Shown: positions 6,912-17,100, counted from the stretch's first letter. The stretch: DNA of 64,000 nucleotides from Peribacillus glennii (GCF_003429105.1 NZ_QVTD01000017.1:1-64000), one strand, 5' to 3'. Translations and numbers: made by a program. Notes: a model not told the origin generated them from the letters alone.

Positions 6912-9779
6912 TTAATTTACGTCCTGCGGTGTTTCATAGATAATGTCATTGATAGACGTGATTTTGCCGGTATTGGTATTGAAATCAAATACCCTCCATA
7001 GAGTTCCTGGTTTATTTGCCGGAACACGGAAGACACGGACCGGTACATCGGAATTCCCCATGAAGATTTCTACCTTGGCGTCCGATTCGGATAAGGCAAA
7101 GCTGTCAGTGGATCCCATGTTTGTGTAATCATGGACTATATACCGGTATACCCCTTGACGAGGTTCCGTAATTGTGACGGTTTCAGGTCCTTCATACGAT
7201 CGATCGTCTATGTCCAGTTTGGCGCCGCTATAGACTTCATATTCACTGTCGCCTACCAATCTATAGAATAAATGGAATGCGCCATTTTCGGCTGGTCCGA
7301 ACAGATGCGAGTCAATATCTTCCAGGGTGGTGCCCCATGTCAGGACGATTCGCATATCACCGCTATTTAGCAGCGGGGTAATCGTTGCGTTCTGGTTTTC
7401 AGTCACTGTGTTTGCTTCGGAAACGATGGTAGTAAAGTTAGTAACAAAGCCTTCTTTACTAATCTCCCCTGTATAGGTACCTGCAGGGATGGCAGCTTCA
7501 TATAATCCTTGGCTGTCGGTTGTTACAGTAGTGAAGATATCGCCCTCTTCCTGATTATCTCCAAAGCGTAGGGAGATCGTTGCATCTTCGACGATTTCAC
7601 CGTTGACTGCATTCACTATTTTTCCTTTCACAGTTCCCACTTCGGCATTTTCACTGACCATGAGGACAGGCTTAATCGGAAGTACGCTATCCGTCATATC
7701 CTCTGGTACTTCAATATTTGAAACGGCGTCCCTGAAATTTACTGCCGATACCTTGAATTTGTACTTGCCTTGCGGGATTTTAACGGAATATTCCCCGCTG
7801 TCATTTGTTTTTGTTTCCGCAATAGCCCGGTTGCTTTGATCATGGATTGACACCTTGGCGTCCGCGATAGGGTCCTTGGTAATCATGTCGATGACTTTTC
7901 CGCTTGCTGTGATCTTGAATTGGCTGTCCGTTGCGATTTGTACCTTTACTTTTTTGGTAATGCTTCTGGACATATCACTGCTATAGGTAACCTCGACTTC
8001 GGTTTCATCACCGTCTTCTGCGTTAACTGAAGCGGTAATATCGCCAAACGTGTTCACCTTGGCTACATTTTTGTCTTTGCTCTTCAGTGAAATTCCGGTG
8101 TCCGGCAGCGAGAATTCCTTCTCCCGGAATGAGGCGTCAATTCCTTTCACGCCAATCCGTATGCTTTCTCCCGGTTTTAAAACAACTTTTCCGGGGTTGA
8201 CCACGAGATCCTCGAGCTGGCAAGTCGAGCCTTTCAGCAAACTCTTTTTCCACGGCGAGTAGCTGAATTCTTCCTTGTAAAATGGAAGTGTAATTTCCAG
8301 GCCTAATTGGGTGTAAAAGCTTAAATCGCCTTTAAAGCAAAGGATGGAGTCTGTAGATGATTCCCCTTCAAGCTTAGCTTTGAGCCCGCCTTCAGCATAA
8401 ACGGCGGCAGGTTCCCATTGAAACAGGTCAACGGCCAATTCAGTGCGCAACGCGCCTTTGCCTTCCAATGTTCCCTTGAGGGCCGTCACCTTTGGTGAAT
8501 TCTTAAATTTTGATTCATCAAAGGTTTTATAGCGTCCATCGACATTCTTTACACCCATGCGTACATTCAGTTCTGTATCCAGGCCGATTTCGGAGGTGAT
8601 TTTTCCCTCGGCGCTGAAAATCGCCTGCAGCTTTAGTTCCGCCCCAAGAGCACCCATGAATTTGACAGGGAGGACGGCAAGGGTAGGGTCGAATTTCTTC
8701 TTAAATTCCACATCCGATCCCAGCGTGACTGTTAATTTGTTATCATAACGGCTTGAATACTCCGCGTAATTAAACTTTTGTCTCCAGAAGCTAAAATCCA
8801 GAGTTACATTAGGATCATAGATCTTTAGCATTCCATTCAAGGTAGCGATATCGTCGCCGTCATCATCCTTTAAGACAGGGAAATCCTTGTATTCTATGTA
8901 CTGGTAGTCATTCTTTCTTCCGACTGTTATCTTATCGCTTGTGTCTTCCCTTGAAGCATAAACAATCTTATTGCTAGTTTTTGAAACGCGTCGAAGCTCA
9001 ACAGGGAAAGCGTCCGGATTGATTCCGTTGTCAGTGATATCGATATCGAACTGTTTGGAAACATCCATGTCCTTGACTACTTCCTCCATTTTGGGCTCGG
9101 AGGTTGTAATGATTGTATTGGTGCCATCGAATGATGCCTTGACGATTTTTTTCGCATACCCGCCGGGATAGGTCTCAGTGGCAGGCAAAACGATGATCTC
9201 ACCAGGCTTTAAAGCAAGAAGCTCATCATTTTTGCCTGGATAAACGATTGAATTTCCTTCTAAATTAATATCTTTTGCATCTTCGAAAACCTTGCTGTCC
9301 ACATCGGCAATTTTACTGCTCAGTACCACATCATTGGCGCTGTCGTTACGCGGCGTAAAGGTTTTTGCCGGATCGGCTTTTGTCGTCCCGGTCTTAAAGG
9401 ACATCTTGACCGGCTTCTTAATCAGCTTATTTTTCTTGGAATAAACATCGCTTTCTACGAACAGGGTGTAGCTGGTATTAGCCTTATATCCTTCTGAGGG
9501 AGGCCTTACCAGGACTTGTTTATCGTTGTCATGAACATACGCGGAGGTCGAAACTATATTCCCGCTGCTGTCCAAAACAAAGACATTTTGTTCATTGATG
9601 GATGCCGGTTCTAATTCATTGTTAAAGCTTATGGTCCACTCTTTATCCAATGGCACATTCTTCTTTGATGGAAGAGTCTTATACGATGTCTCTTCTGCGT
9701 GGGCCATCAATGGCGCAGAAATCAACGAAAGTAATAGAAAAAAAGCCATGAAAATATGAAAATATTTTCTTTTTTGCAT
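6912..9779 (-). CDS. Large secreted multidomain Ig-like surface protein
   Basis: The product has 955 residues. A signal peptide ends near AHA-EE. Domains in order: an SbsA-type Ig-like domain (Big_5) at about 31-130; a long beta-rich region of unknown family at about 130-530; a Big_2-like Ig domain at about 530-620 (KVVLKPGESIRIGV to VTYSSDMSRSITKK); two carboxypeptidase-regulatory-like domains at about 622-790 (SGKVIDMITKDPIADAKVSI, GKIVNAVNGEIVEDATISL); and a C-terminal YfaP/DUF2135-like domain starting MRIVLTWGTTLEDIDSHLFG. The start is ATG 9779, seven bases after AGGAGG. There is no LPXTG or SLH motif, so it is released or held non-covalently. Structural or adhesive role inferred. Confidence 0.8.
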   Translation of the reverse strand: MQKRKYFHIFMAFFLLLSLISAPLMAHAEETSYKTLPSKKNVPLDKEWTISFNNELEPASINEQNVFVLDSSGNIVSTSAYVHDNDKQVLVRPPSEGYKANTSYTLFVESDVYSKKNKLIKKPVKMSFKTGTTKADPAKTFTPRNDSANDVVLSSKIADVDSKVFEDAKDINLEGNSIVYPGKNDELLALKPGEIIVLPATETYPGGYAKKIVKASFDGTNTIITTSEPKMEEVVKDMDVSKQFDIDITDNGINPDAFPVELRRVSKTSNKIVYASREDTSDKITVGRKNDYQYIEYKDFPVLKDDDGDDIATLNGMLKIYDPNVTLDFSFWRQKFNYAEYSSRYDNKLTVTLGSDVEFKKKFDPTLAVLPVKFMGALGAELKLQAIFSAEGKITSEIGLDTELNVRMGVKNVDGRYKTFDESKFKNSPKVTALKGTLEGKGALRTELAVDLFQWEPAAVYAEGGLKAKLEGESSTDSILCFKGDLSFYTQLGLEITLPFYKEEFSYSPWKKSLLKGSTCQLEDLVVNPGKVVLKPGESIRIGVKGIDASFREKEFSLPDTGISLKSKDKNVAKVNTFGDITASVNAEDGDETEVEVTYSSDMSRSITKKVKVQIATDSQFKITASGKVIDMITKDPIADAKVSIHDQSNRAIAETKTNDSGEYSVKIPQGKYKFKVSAVNFRDAVSNIEVPEDMTDSVLPIKPVLMVSENAEVGTVKGKIVNAVNGEIVEDATISLRFGDNQEEGDIFTTVTTDSQGLYEAAIPAGTYTGEISKEGFVTNFTTIVSEANTVTENQNATITPLLNSGDMRIVLTWGTTLEDIDSHLFGPAENGAFHLFYRLVGDSEYEVYSGAKLDIDDRSYEGPETVTITEPRQGVYRYIVHDYTNMGSTDSFALSESDAKVEIFMGNSDVPVRVFRVPANKPGTLWRVFDFNTNTGKITSINDIIYETPQDVN

Positions 9780-9870
9780 CTGCAAACCTCCTGAATTTGG
9801 GAATATAGGTATATAATACTATAATAATAGGAAAAACTGTTGGGAAATGAAAAAATAAGAGGATGAAATT

Positions 9871-10362
9871 GTGAAAAAAGATGTTTTTAATAACCAGGTA
9901 AGCAAGAAATTGGCCTATGTTATTTCGGCCATAGGTCCTATATTAATTTTCATCATGTTAGAGGATCTGTTTGATTTTCATTTGGCAGTGGCAGCTATTA
10001 TATCGCTGGTCTTTTATGGACTGATCATCTCTATCATCAACTATGGATACCTAGAAAAGATCGTCATCCAGGATGGGCGGATCATTTACTATCTGCAGGG
10101 CAAACAAACGATACCTGTTAAGGATATTGAACACATGTACTTCGTGGTAAATCTATCGTCTGCCATAGGGGAAGAAGAAATGGATGAAGGGTTTGTAAAT
10201 CAAACTCCGGAAAAGAAAACGAGATCCCTTGTTATCCGGACAAAAGAAGGACAAAAACTCACCCTGAATGCAGCCAATTTCGGGAAGAGCTTTCAGGAAA
10301 TCATTGATGTTTTAAAAGAGATAAACCCGTCCATAAAAATGTCGAAGCCGCAGAAGCGGTAG
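9871..10362 (+). CDS. Small membrane protein with a cytoplasmic PH-like tail
   Basis: The product has 163 residues. It starts at GTG 9871 behind a purine-rich site (AGAGGATG). Two adjacent membrane helices lie at about 13-31 (LAYVISAIGPILIFIMLED) and 36-56 (HLAVAAIISLVFYGLIISII). The tail from about 62 (LEKIVIQDGRIIYYLQGKQT) alternates strands and ends in a helix, as in bacterial PH-like domains of short membrane proteins. I cannot name a family with certainty. The gene is transcribed away from the large surface protein and ends at a strong terminator, so it is a single unit. Confidence 0.65.
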   Translation: MKKDVFNNQVSKKLAYVISAIGPILIFIMLEDLFDFHLAVAAIISLVFYGLIISIINYGYLEKIVIQDGRIIYYLQGKQTIPVKDIEHMYFVVNLSSAIGEEEMDEGFVNQTPEKKTRSLVIRTKEGQKLTLNAANFGKSFQEIIDVLKEINPSIKMSKPQKR

Positions 10363-10410
10363 TGTGGGAGCCAGGATCTATTGCCATTAATATTCTTTAA
10401 TGCTTAAAGC

Positions 10411-10450
10411 AAAGAGACTCAACCGGTTCATCCGGCTGAGTCTCTTTTTT
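10411..10450. terminator. Terminator between two convergent genes
   Basis: AAAGAGACTCA-ACCGG pairs with CCGG-CTGAGTCTCTTT across a short loop, followed by six T. It resembles the terminator at 13665-13713 (GGACTCA...CCGG...CTGAGTCC), so the two may share origin. Confidence 0.85.
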
Positions 10451-10507
10451 GCATAACAATTTGATTAGCTAGAGGATGGTTCCGTCTGTCGGGGCCAAGA
10501 CCCGCCG

Positions 10508-13500
10508 CTACTCGCCATTGACGTAAAATATCCCATTTATACGCAATTCAACACCGCGCTCAAGGAGAGTATTAACCGTAGCATCTTCCCATGGGACGAT
10601 GTCCATATCAAAACTCGCGGAGATTAGGTTTTCTAACCCGGTGAGAACGGTAATATCCCTTACTGGCGTATCAATGAAGCTGATAGATCTTAACCGATCC
10701 AAGTTTCTTAGGAATGAAACGGATTCAATAGGATTTTGGTCCAGAGAGAGATCCTCCAAACTGGTTACATTCTCGAGGGAAATCTCTTTAATATCATTAT
10801 CCATCAAATTAAGGCTCTTCAATTTATCCATTGAGGACAAGGCTGCGTGAATGATTCTGTTGTTACGCAGCTCCAGATTTTCTAATGCATTCAGATCAGA
10901 CAAAGCCTCTATTTTTGTAACTCTGTTATGACCTAAATTTAAATCTCTGAGTCTTGTAAGATTTGCGAGAGAATCAACTTGTTCAATGCGGTTGTGTTCA
11001 AGATTCAGTTCTTCTATGCCGGCCAGTTCACTTAGCGGCTCAATATTCTTTATCTTGTTGAACCCGAGATTCAGGGTTTTTACATGTTTCATACCCTTTA
11101 AAGGTTCTATATCACTTACCCAAGTATCGAAAATCTGTAAATTCGTGAGGTTCGTAGCATATTCAAGCCCCTTTAGTGACCTTACTTCTGATTGGTAGAT
11201 TTCTAAAGACTTTAATTTGGACAGGTCTTCCTTTGTAATTCCGCCTTGGGGCTTGTTTAATTCCTCGCGAATCGCTTGTTCCAGCAGACTGTCTTTGATT
11301 ATTTCATCCTCATTTTCCGGATATTCCATTTCTAATCCCGGCAGCTGCTTCAAAGGTGAATAATCACGGATCGGATTGTTCTCGAGTTGAAGATCATTCA
11401 ACTTCTTCAAGGCTCCAATTTGGGTGATATCAACGATTTCATTCCCTGATACCGAAAGTGCCGTCAGATTCGGCAGATTTAATTCCGGCAGGCTTTGAAT
11501 GCTGTTTAGGGACACATCCAGGTTTTCCAGCTTCGGTAAGGCAGCAATAGGCTTAATATCCTCAATTTTGTTGTTCGAGAGGTCTAATTGGCTAATATGA
11601 ACCAGCTTGGACAAAGGTTCAATGGAAGTAATCCTGCTTGCCGATAGACCCAGCCGTTCCAACGCCTCAAGAGATGAAAGGGCGGAAAGGCTTCCAGGTT
11701 CAAATTCCACGTATCCAAGGTCTAACTCCTGCAGTTGCGTTAATACTGTTAATGGTGTCAGGTCTGAAAAATCATTTTCCGATAGTCCCAGCAAGGATAA
11801 ATGCGGCAGGCTGAATTGTGGCAGCCGCTTTATTTGATTATTATCCAGCGCTAATCTTTCAAGTTTTGGAAGGGACGAAATCGGTGCTATATCCTGAATT
11901 TCATTGTTAGATGCGTTTAGTTCGGTCAGATTTTTAAGATTGGACAAGGCATCGATATTTTCCGTTCCGCTGTCCGATATATCCAAATATCTAAGCTTAG
12001 TAAGATTGGACAGCCCCGAAACATCCTTCGATTTGATATCAAGGTGTTCCAGCGAAGTATTGAACCTGACATCCGCGGCTGAAACATGGGAATAGGGGGC
12101 TTTCAACGTTTTGAGATTACTCATGGACTTCAAAAACGTAAAGTCTTTAAAGAAAACCCTGTCCATATAAAGAAGTTCCAGCTGCTTTAGGTTTTTCAAA
12201 GGGCTTCCGTCAATACGGTCATCTGTCCCGTAGAATGTATTGTCGATATTCAGCTTCTTTAGTTTAGTCAAACCTTTAAGCGCTTGGAATGAATCGATAT
12301 TGATTCGTTCCATCCAGAGTGTTTCCAGAGTTTTTAACCCTTTTATAGGCTCTAACTCGGAAACATCCGTCGCGCTGATGTCCAAATATGTAAGGCTTCG
12401 CAGATTCGAAATCGGGCGTAAATTTTTTATTTCCGTTCCATACAGATAGAGTTCCTTCAAACTCTTGGCATCTTCAAGCGGGCTTAAGTCATTTACCCGG
12501 GTAGAACCTATATTCAGGAAAGAGAGCTCGCCCCACATTCTTTCAATAAAGCCAAGGTTTCGAATACCATAATTGCTTTCGATATCGAGATATTGCAGCT
12601 TAGGGTTCTGCTCGATCGGCCAAAAGTCTTTTTCATCCAGGCCATTATAACTTACATCCAGCTTTTCCAGGTTTCTTGCATATTCCAGACCGCTTAAATC
12701 CGTAATTCCGTGATATTTAGCCGAAATTGCCGTTATTTTATCTAAATCTGTAAGCGTGATTGTACCAGACGGTTTCTTCAGTGTATCGCGGACCGCTGAT
12801 TCCAGACCTTTATCTTTAAATCTAATGTCCTTGATATATGAAAAGATCGGCATATTTTCCTGTACGCCATCTTTTCTGACAAATTTGGCCGAAGTAACAT
12901 CGAGCTCGCTGCTGGCTGGTTTGAATAACCAATTGAATATAAAGGTTCCGTCATGTTGCGTATCTTTAAACCTGGACGAACCAACAAACTCGTTTGGCTT
13001 GTTATTTGTTAATTTATCAAAGTTATAAAAGTACATGGGCTCTTTATCCACTTGAACTTTGACCTTTGATAATTTTCCTTTATTCACATAATAAAGAGAA
13101 TGAAATGCGTATACTTTCTTTGCCGGCGGAATTAATTCTTCTGTAATTCCGACCAAATTAGGCTGGCCTGCCTTATAAGGGAAAATTTTAATTGTGCCTG
13201 TATCCGTAACATTCATGGACGAAGAAAAGGTTTTGATCCCGGTGTTGATTTCGGACAATTTTTTCTTATTGTCTTTATCAAATAGCGCTAGTTTATAACT
13301 GCCATGGTACACTGTGTATTTCTTTTTATTTTGAGTTTTATAGCCTTTCGTTTCCTTCTCTGAGTATAGATATGCCTTATGAATTTTTCCGTCTTTATCA
13401 CGTAAATCCACTTGTATCCGGCTCTTTTTAATGATTTCCTGGCTGGAAAGCCCCTTTGCCGATATACTTGGGGTTTCGCCAGGACTGAAAAACACAAGCA

Positions 13501-13537
13501 TTGCAAAAGCAAGCATAGCTAACAATCGTTTCATCAT
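10508..13537 (-). CDS. Secreted leucine-rich-repeat (internalin-like) protein
   Basis: The product has 1009 residues. A signal peptide (MMKRLLAMLAFAMLVFFSPG) precedes a beta-rich N-terminal region at about 35-235 that I do not recognise. Two blocks of 22-residue leucine-rich repeats follow, at about 250-735 and 745-990, of the internalin/SDS22 type (consensus LxxLxxLxLxxNxIxDIxPL). Each block opens with the same cap: a 'LExAxRxxLxKPxGxIT' helix, then DLxK. The second block may be a duplicated module. No LPXTG, GW or SLH anchor is visible at the C-terminus (...ELRINGIFYVNGE). Internalin-type repeats bind proteins; the ligand here is unknown. AGGGGTAG precedes the ATG pair at 13537/13534. Confidence 0.85.
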   Translation of the reverse strand: MMKRLLAMLAFAMLVFFSPGETPSISAKGLSSQEIIKKSRIQVDLRDKDGKIHKAYLYSEKETKGYKTQNKKKYTVYHGSYKLALFDKDNKKKLSEINTGIKTFSSSMNVTDTGTIKIFPYKAGQPNLVGITEELIPPAKKVYAFHSLYYVNKGKLSKVKVQVDKEPMYFYNFDKLTNNKPNEFVGSSRFKDTQHDGTFIFNWLFKPASSELDVTSAKFVRKDGVQENMPIFSYIKDIRFKDKGLESAVRDTLKKPSGTITLTDLDKITAISAKYHGITDLSGLEYARNLEKLDVSYNGLDEKDFWPIEQNPKLQYLDIESNYGIRNLGFIERMWGELSFLNIGSTRVNDLSPLEDAKSLKELYLYGTEIKNLRPISNLRSLTYLDISATDVSELEPIKGLKTLETLWMERINIDSFQALKGLTKLKKLNIDNTFYGTDDRIDGSPLKNLKQLELLYMDRVFFKDFTFLKSMSNLKTLKAPYSHVSAADVRFNTSLEHLDIKSKDVSGLSNLTKLRYLDISDSGTENIDALSNLKNLTELNASNNEIQDIAPISSLPKLERLALDNNQIKRLPQFSLPHLSLLGLSENDFSDLTPLTVLTQLQELDLGYVEFEPGSLSALSSLEALERLGLSASRITSIEPLSKLVHISQLDLSNNKIEDIKPIAALPKLENLDVSLNSIQSLPELNLPNLTALSVSGNEIVDITQIGALKKLNDLQLENNPIRDYSPLKQLPGLEMEYPENEDEIIKDSLLEQAIREELNKPQGGITKEDLSKLKSLEIYQSEVRSLKGLEYATNLTNLQIFDTWVSDIEPLKGMKHVKTLNLGFNKIKNIEPLSELAGIEELNLEHNRIEQVDSLANLTRLRDLNLGHNRVTKIEALSDLNALENLELRNNRIIHAALSSMDKLKSLNLMDNDIKEISLENVTSLEDLSLDQNPIESVSFLRNLDRLRSISFIDTPVRDITVLTGLENLISASFDMDIVPWEDATVNTLLERGVELRINGIFYVNGE

Positions 13538-13664
13538 TTCTACCCCTAATCCTGGTGGTGATTTATTCGTCTAAATAAGAAGGGTGTCAAACACTACAAC
13601 TAGCGAATATAGAGTACATGGGGATTATAGTGCAATTCGTTTCAATACTAGAAAGGCGAAAGTA

Positions 13665-13713
13665 AAAGGACTCAAAACCGGGTTACGTTCCTTTATCCGG
13701 CTGAGTCCTTTCT
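13665..13713 (-). terminator. Terminator of the beta-propeller gene at 13.7 kb
   Basis: AAAGGACTCA pairs with CTGAGTCCTTT with an inner CCGG pairing. Read on the minus strand it lies immediately after the gene's stop codon and ends in a T-rich run. Confidence 0.75.
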
Positions 13714-13717
13714 AAGA

Positions 13718-14806
13718 TTAGAATTTGATCAGCTTAAGGCTGCTTCCATCAATGTACAGGAATTCCCCTTTTTTGGCGTCGACGGAGTGCAGGATTGGTC
13801 CGCCGCCCCAGAAGTCCACCTTGTGCAGCTTCTTAATCAAATTGCCTGAAAAGTCGTAAACGGAAACCTGGTCTCCGCCATCGTCAAGGAAGGTTTGTGC
13901 CACCAAACGTTTCTTATTTACATCCATATCAAGAATATATGGGTGGCGGTCGTCTTTTAAACCGCCGGATAATTGTGTAGTGATCTTGCCTGTTGCGTAA
14001 TCAAAGAAATAATTGACGTACTTATCATTTACATAACCGGAAACAGAGACACCGTTTTCACCGACTGTGTAGTTGCCGCCATCACAGCCGCCGTCTCCAT
14101 AAAGTTTTGTCTTAAAACTAAAGGATTTCAAGCCTTTTCCATCAAGGGCCATGCGGTATAATTTCCCTGACTTCTCGAAATAAATGTATGTTCCATTGAT
14201 CCAGAAATCGGAGACACCTTTTTGAAGGACGCGTTTGTTCTTTCCGTCCAGTCTTGATTTCATGATGGTAAAGTTTCCGAAACCAGCATTCTCAACTTTA
14301 GCGTAGTATAGGTAGGAGCCGGAAACCTTGAAGATGTCTGCCGCGTCTGAAGACACGCGGTCCGTTGTTACTTTGCTGATTTTTCCGCTGCTGCTGCGTT
14401 TATAGATCTCGAGGATATCGGCATAGCCTCCGCCGCAGCCGCCGGCATATTCGCCGCGAAACAAGAATCTGGCAAAATACACGTCTTTTCCGACTTGTTG
14501 TACATGTTGAAGCGGCATCTGATTCGGGTACTTATCAGTGGACTTTGCTACCCGGCTATTGACAGTGTACACATTTGTATCCTTCAATGCGATTGGCGGG
14601 TTGCTCGTCCTCTTTAATACATACCGGGTTTCTTTTTGCACAAGAGACGCTTTGCCATTAGGAACCGCTTTATAGATTCCTGGCGATGTTTTTGAACTTC
14701 CGATTACAGGATAATAAACTTCGTTTGATGCGCCAAAGGCTGCTGTTGGCAACACAGTAGACAATAAAAGGGCACCAATAATAGCTTTGAATCTAAATTT
14801 TTTCAT
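13718..14806 (-). CDS. Secreted DUF5050-like beta-propeller protein
   Basis: The product has 362 residues. A signal peptide (MKKFRFKAIIGALLLSTVLP, cleavage near AFG-AS) is followed by six or more beta-blade repeats of the DUF5050/TolB type: SGSYLYYAKVENAGFGNFTI, then KSRLDGKNKRVLQKGVSDF, then INGTYIYFEKSGKLYRMALD. Such propellers form extracellular binding or scaffold discs. The enzymatic role is unknown and none is visible. ATG 14806 has GAGGGGG at a suitable distance; longer in-frame starts have no ribosome site and would put residues ahead of the signal peptide. A decayed copy of the last ~50 codons lies at 36121-36272, so this gene was once duplicated. Confidence 0.75.
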   Translation of the reverse strand: MKKFRFKAIIGALLLSTVLPTAAFGASNEVYYPVIGSSKTSPGIYKAVPNGKASLVQKETRYVLKRTSNPPIALKDTNVYTVNSRVAKSTDKYPNQMPLQHVQQVGKDVYFARFLFRGEYAGGCGGGYADILEIYKRSSSGKISKVTTDRVSSDAADIFKVSGSYLYYAKVENAGFGNFTIMKSRLDGKNKRVLQKGVSDFWINGTYIYFEKSGKLYRMALDGKGLKSFSFKTKLYGDGGCDGGNYTVGENGVSVSGYVNDKYVNYFFDYATGKITTQLSGGLKDDRHPYILDMDVNKKRLVAQTFLDDGGDQVSVYDFSGNLIKKLHKVDFWGGGPILHSVDAKKGEFLYIDGSSLKLIKF

Positions 14807-15161
14807 CATATCCCCCTCGTAAATAGTAAAATGTACCAATATTATAATGGAAATATATTCATCCGTCATTACAATTTAGGTAATAAGCCTTGAGGAATGC
14901 TATTTTTCTATAATTGTTATAGTAATAGGTACCGTAAACAAAGCGTTAAAAAGGTTGGCAATCGTCAAATGGATGGACTAACGGGTGCCGGTTTTCTAGT
15001 TTATTACCCTTGGACTTATCTTTTATACAATGCTTAAGAGAAGCCATAAAGGCTTTTCTTCAATCGATTTGTTTAGCATAAGAGAATATGGTGACAGATA
15101 GTGGATTGTATAGTAATATTTTCCTGTTGGCTAGTCATATGTTAATAGGAGGAAGATGGTT
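14807..15161. other. Divergent intergenic region
   Basis: This region must hold the promoters of the two divergent secreted-protein genes. It also contains an ACTAACGGGTGC motif copy (14977-14988) and a small hairpin AGAGAAGCC/GGCTTTTCTT at 15036-15060. No coding signal is seen. Confidence 0.4.
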
Positions 15162-16922
15162 TTGAAGAAGATTGTTTCTTTAATGGCAGTTATTTTATTA
15201 ATTGTCTCAGGTTCTTTTACAGCGGTTGCGGAAGGAATTTCTGAAACAGATGGCAGCGAGACTCCGGAACAGGCGATATCCCTTTCTTCGGGCATACCCG
15301 CTCTCGGGAAGATTGAACATGGAGAGGACCAGGATTGGTATAAGATCCAAGTCCTGAAAGAAGGAAAGGTCCGGGTTGCCTTGGAAAACATGCCGTACCG
15401 TTATGAGGTTACACTCTATGATAAAAATTTGAATAGTTTTGAGGTTCTTTCTTCAGAAGAGGTTTATGAGTCGGATGCCACCAAAAAGGAATATCAGCTT
15501 TCGGATCCGGGCACCTATTATATTAAAGTGCATAGTCTTGCTGGTTATTCTGCCAGCAAAGAATACAAATTGAAGGCATCCTTCCCGTCAGATCGCCCGG
15601 TTTTCGATTCAGGGTATGAACCTAATGATACGAAGGATAATGCCTATCCGGTTGCATCGGGTGAAATCTATAAGGCGAAACTCGATTCCAAGTTTGACCA
15701 GGATGTGTATGAACTGGATGTAAAACAGCCGGGACAAATAAGAATTTGGCTTGATAACCTTCCATATGATTATCGTGTAGATTTGTATAATGAAGACTGG
15801 ATTAAGATCAATGGGGGCAACTCATTTTTCAGCGGGTACGACCACTTCGATTACACCACTAAAGAAACAGGAAAATATTATGCAGTGGTTCATTCCCAAC
15901 AGCAGGAGTATTCCGAAGAAGTAGAGTATATATTTAAAGCAACTTATCCAGCTGCTGTGGCACATGACTCAGCGTTTGAACCCAATGACACGAAAGAGAC
16001 AAGCTATTCGTTGACTTCGGCCAAAACGTATCAGGCCAAACTTGAATATGGACTGGATATCGATGTATTTAAGCTATCTGTCTATAAACCGGGCCATGTC
16101 CGGATTAATTTTTCCGCGCCGCCTTTGGATTATGATTTAACGCTTTATGATAATAAAGGAAACAGGATTGCGATAGGCCAATATGTCAATGAAGCTTCGA
16201 AGTATATAGACGTAACGGTTACGGAAGCAGGGCCTTATTATTTACATATCTATACACATTCAAAGAAGTTTTCTAATACGCAAAGTTATAAGGTCCAAGC
16301 AACCTTCCCGACAAAAACCGTCGTCCATGATAAAAAGAAGCTTGAATCGAACGATACGAGGGATTCGGCTTATCCTGTCACATCAGGGGTTGTCTACAAA
16401 GAGGTTATCAGCTCAGCGATGGACGAAGATTACTATAAAATGACCCTGAAAAAAGGTGAGAGCCTTTCTGTTTCCCTGTCCAATTTAGTGAAGGAATATA
16501 AGGTTACCATTCTCGATAGCAAGGGCAAGAAGCTTGCGGAAAAAAACAGCTGGTCAAAGAAACCGGTTGAATCACGGTATAAAGCACTTACGGCAGGAAC
16601 TTATTATATAAAGGTTTCTCCACAGAGTGACGGCTACGCAGCGACGAAGCCATACAGCCTTTCTGTATTGAAAAGCAAATATTTCCGGCCGGTCATTAAT
16701 GATATTGAATCAGATGATACCTATATTTCCGGTGAAGCCACTCCGAATATGAAGGTATATATCCTGGCAGGAAGCAAGGCCATTGCTACAGGGAAAACCA
16801 GCTCTTACGGCTATTACTCTATAAAGATACCAAAACAAAAAGCGAAAACTAAAATTTCCGTGTACACAAAAGATTTAAAGGGAGCAAAGAGCCCAACAGC
16901 CGCAACCATAGTGAAATTGTAA
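15162..16922 (+). CDS. Secreted protein with four PPC-type domains and a C-terminal Ig domain
   Basis: The product has 586 residues. A signal peptide (KKIVSLMAVILLIVSGSFTAVA) is followed by four tandem pre-peptidase-C-like (PPC) domains of about 120 residues. Each has a 'xEPNDTxxxAYPVxSG' opening, a DxDxYxxxVxxxGxVRxxLxxxPxxY core and a closing 'GxYYxxVHS' strand (openings near residues 26, 146, 270 and 392). The last ~75 residues are a Big_6-like Ig domain (ISGEATPNMKVYILAG). PPC domains usually accompany secreted proteases, but no catalytic domain is present. AGGAGG lies nine bases before TTG 15162 and only three before an in-frame ATG at 15156, so I prefer the TTG. Confidence 0.75.
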   Translation: MKKIVSLMAVILLIVSGSFTAVAEGISETDGSETPEQAISLSSGIPALGKIEHGEDQDWYKIQVLKEGKVRVALENMPYRYEVTLYDKNLNSFEVLSSEEVYESDATKKEYQLSDPGTYYIKVHSLAGYSASKEYKLKASFPSDRPVFDSGYEPNDTKDNAYPVASGEIYKAKLDSKFDQDVYELDVKQPGQIRIWLDNLPYDYRVDLYNEDWIKINGGNSFFSGYDHFDYTTKETGKYYAVVHSQQQEYSEEVEYIFKATYPAAVAHDSAFEPNDTKETSYSLTSAKTYQAKLEYGLDIDVFKLSVYKPGHVRINFSAPPLDYDLTLYDNKGNRIAIGQYVNEASKYIDVTVTEAGPYYLHIYTHSKKFSNTQSYKVQATFPTKTVVHDKKKLESNDTRDSAYPVTSGVVYKEVISSAMDEDYYKMTLKKGESLSVSLSNLVKEYKVTILDSKGKKLAEKNSWSKKPVESRYKALTAGTYYIKVSPQSDGYAATKPYSLSVLKSKYFRPVINDIESDDTYISGEATPNMKVYILAGSKAIATGKTSSYGYYSIKIPKQKAKTKISVYTKDLKGAKSPTAATIVKL

Positions 16923-16927
16923 AGGAG

Positions 16928-16961
16928 AGTGCCCCGGTGATACATGGTCCGGGCACTTTTT
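16928..16961 (+). terminator. Terminator of the PPC-domain gene
   Basis: GTGCCCCGG pairs with CCGGGCAC, followed by five T, directly behind the stop codon. Confidence 0.85.
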
Positions 16962-16966
16962 GCTAA

Positions 16967-17100
16967 AGGTGCCTGTCACTCCTCGAATTTTCTTGTTTCA
17001 CAAATTGTTACACGAATTAGGGTAAAAAAATCTAATAATTTAGTTTGAGAATGGAAAGCTGCATGGAGAGTATGATATCTCCAGGGCTTTTCTTTTTTTT
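16967..17100 (+). repeat. 134-bp intergenic repeat element, copy B, with terminator
   Basis: Second copy of the element at 104-237. It begins GGTGCCTGTCACTCC, runs through TGTTTCACAAATTGTTACAC and ends in the same double-stem hairpin (17053-17100) with nine T. It sits immediately after a terminator that already ends the preceding gene, so it looks like an added unit. The remaining bases to 17274 show no coding signal. Confidence 0.8.
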
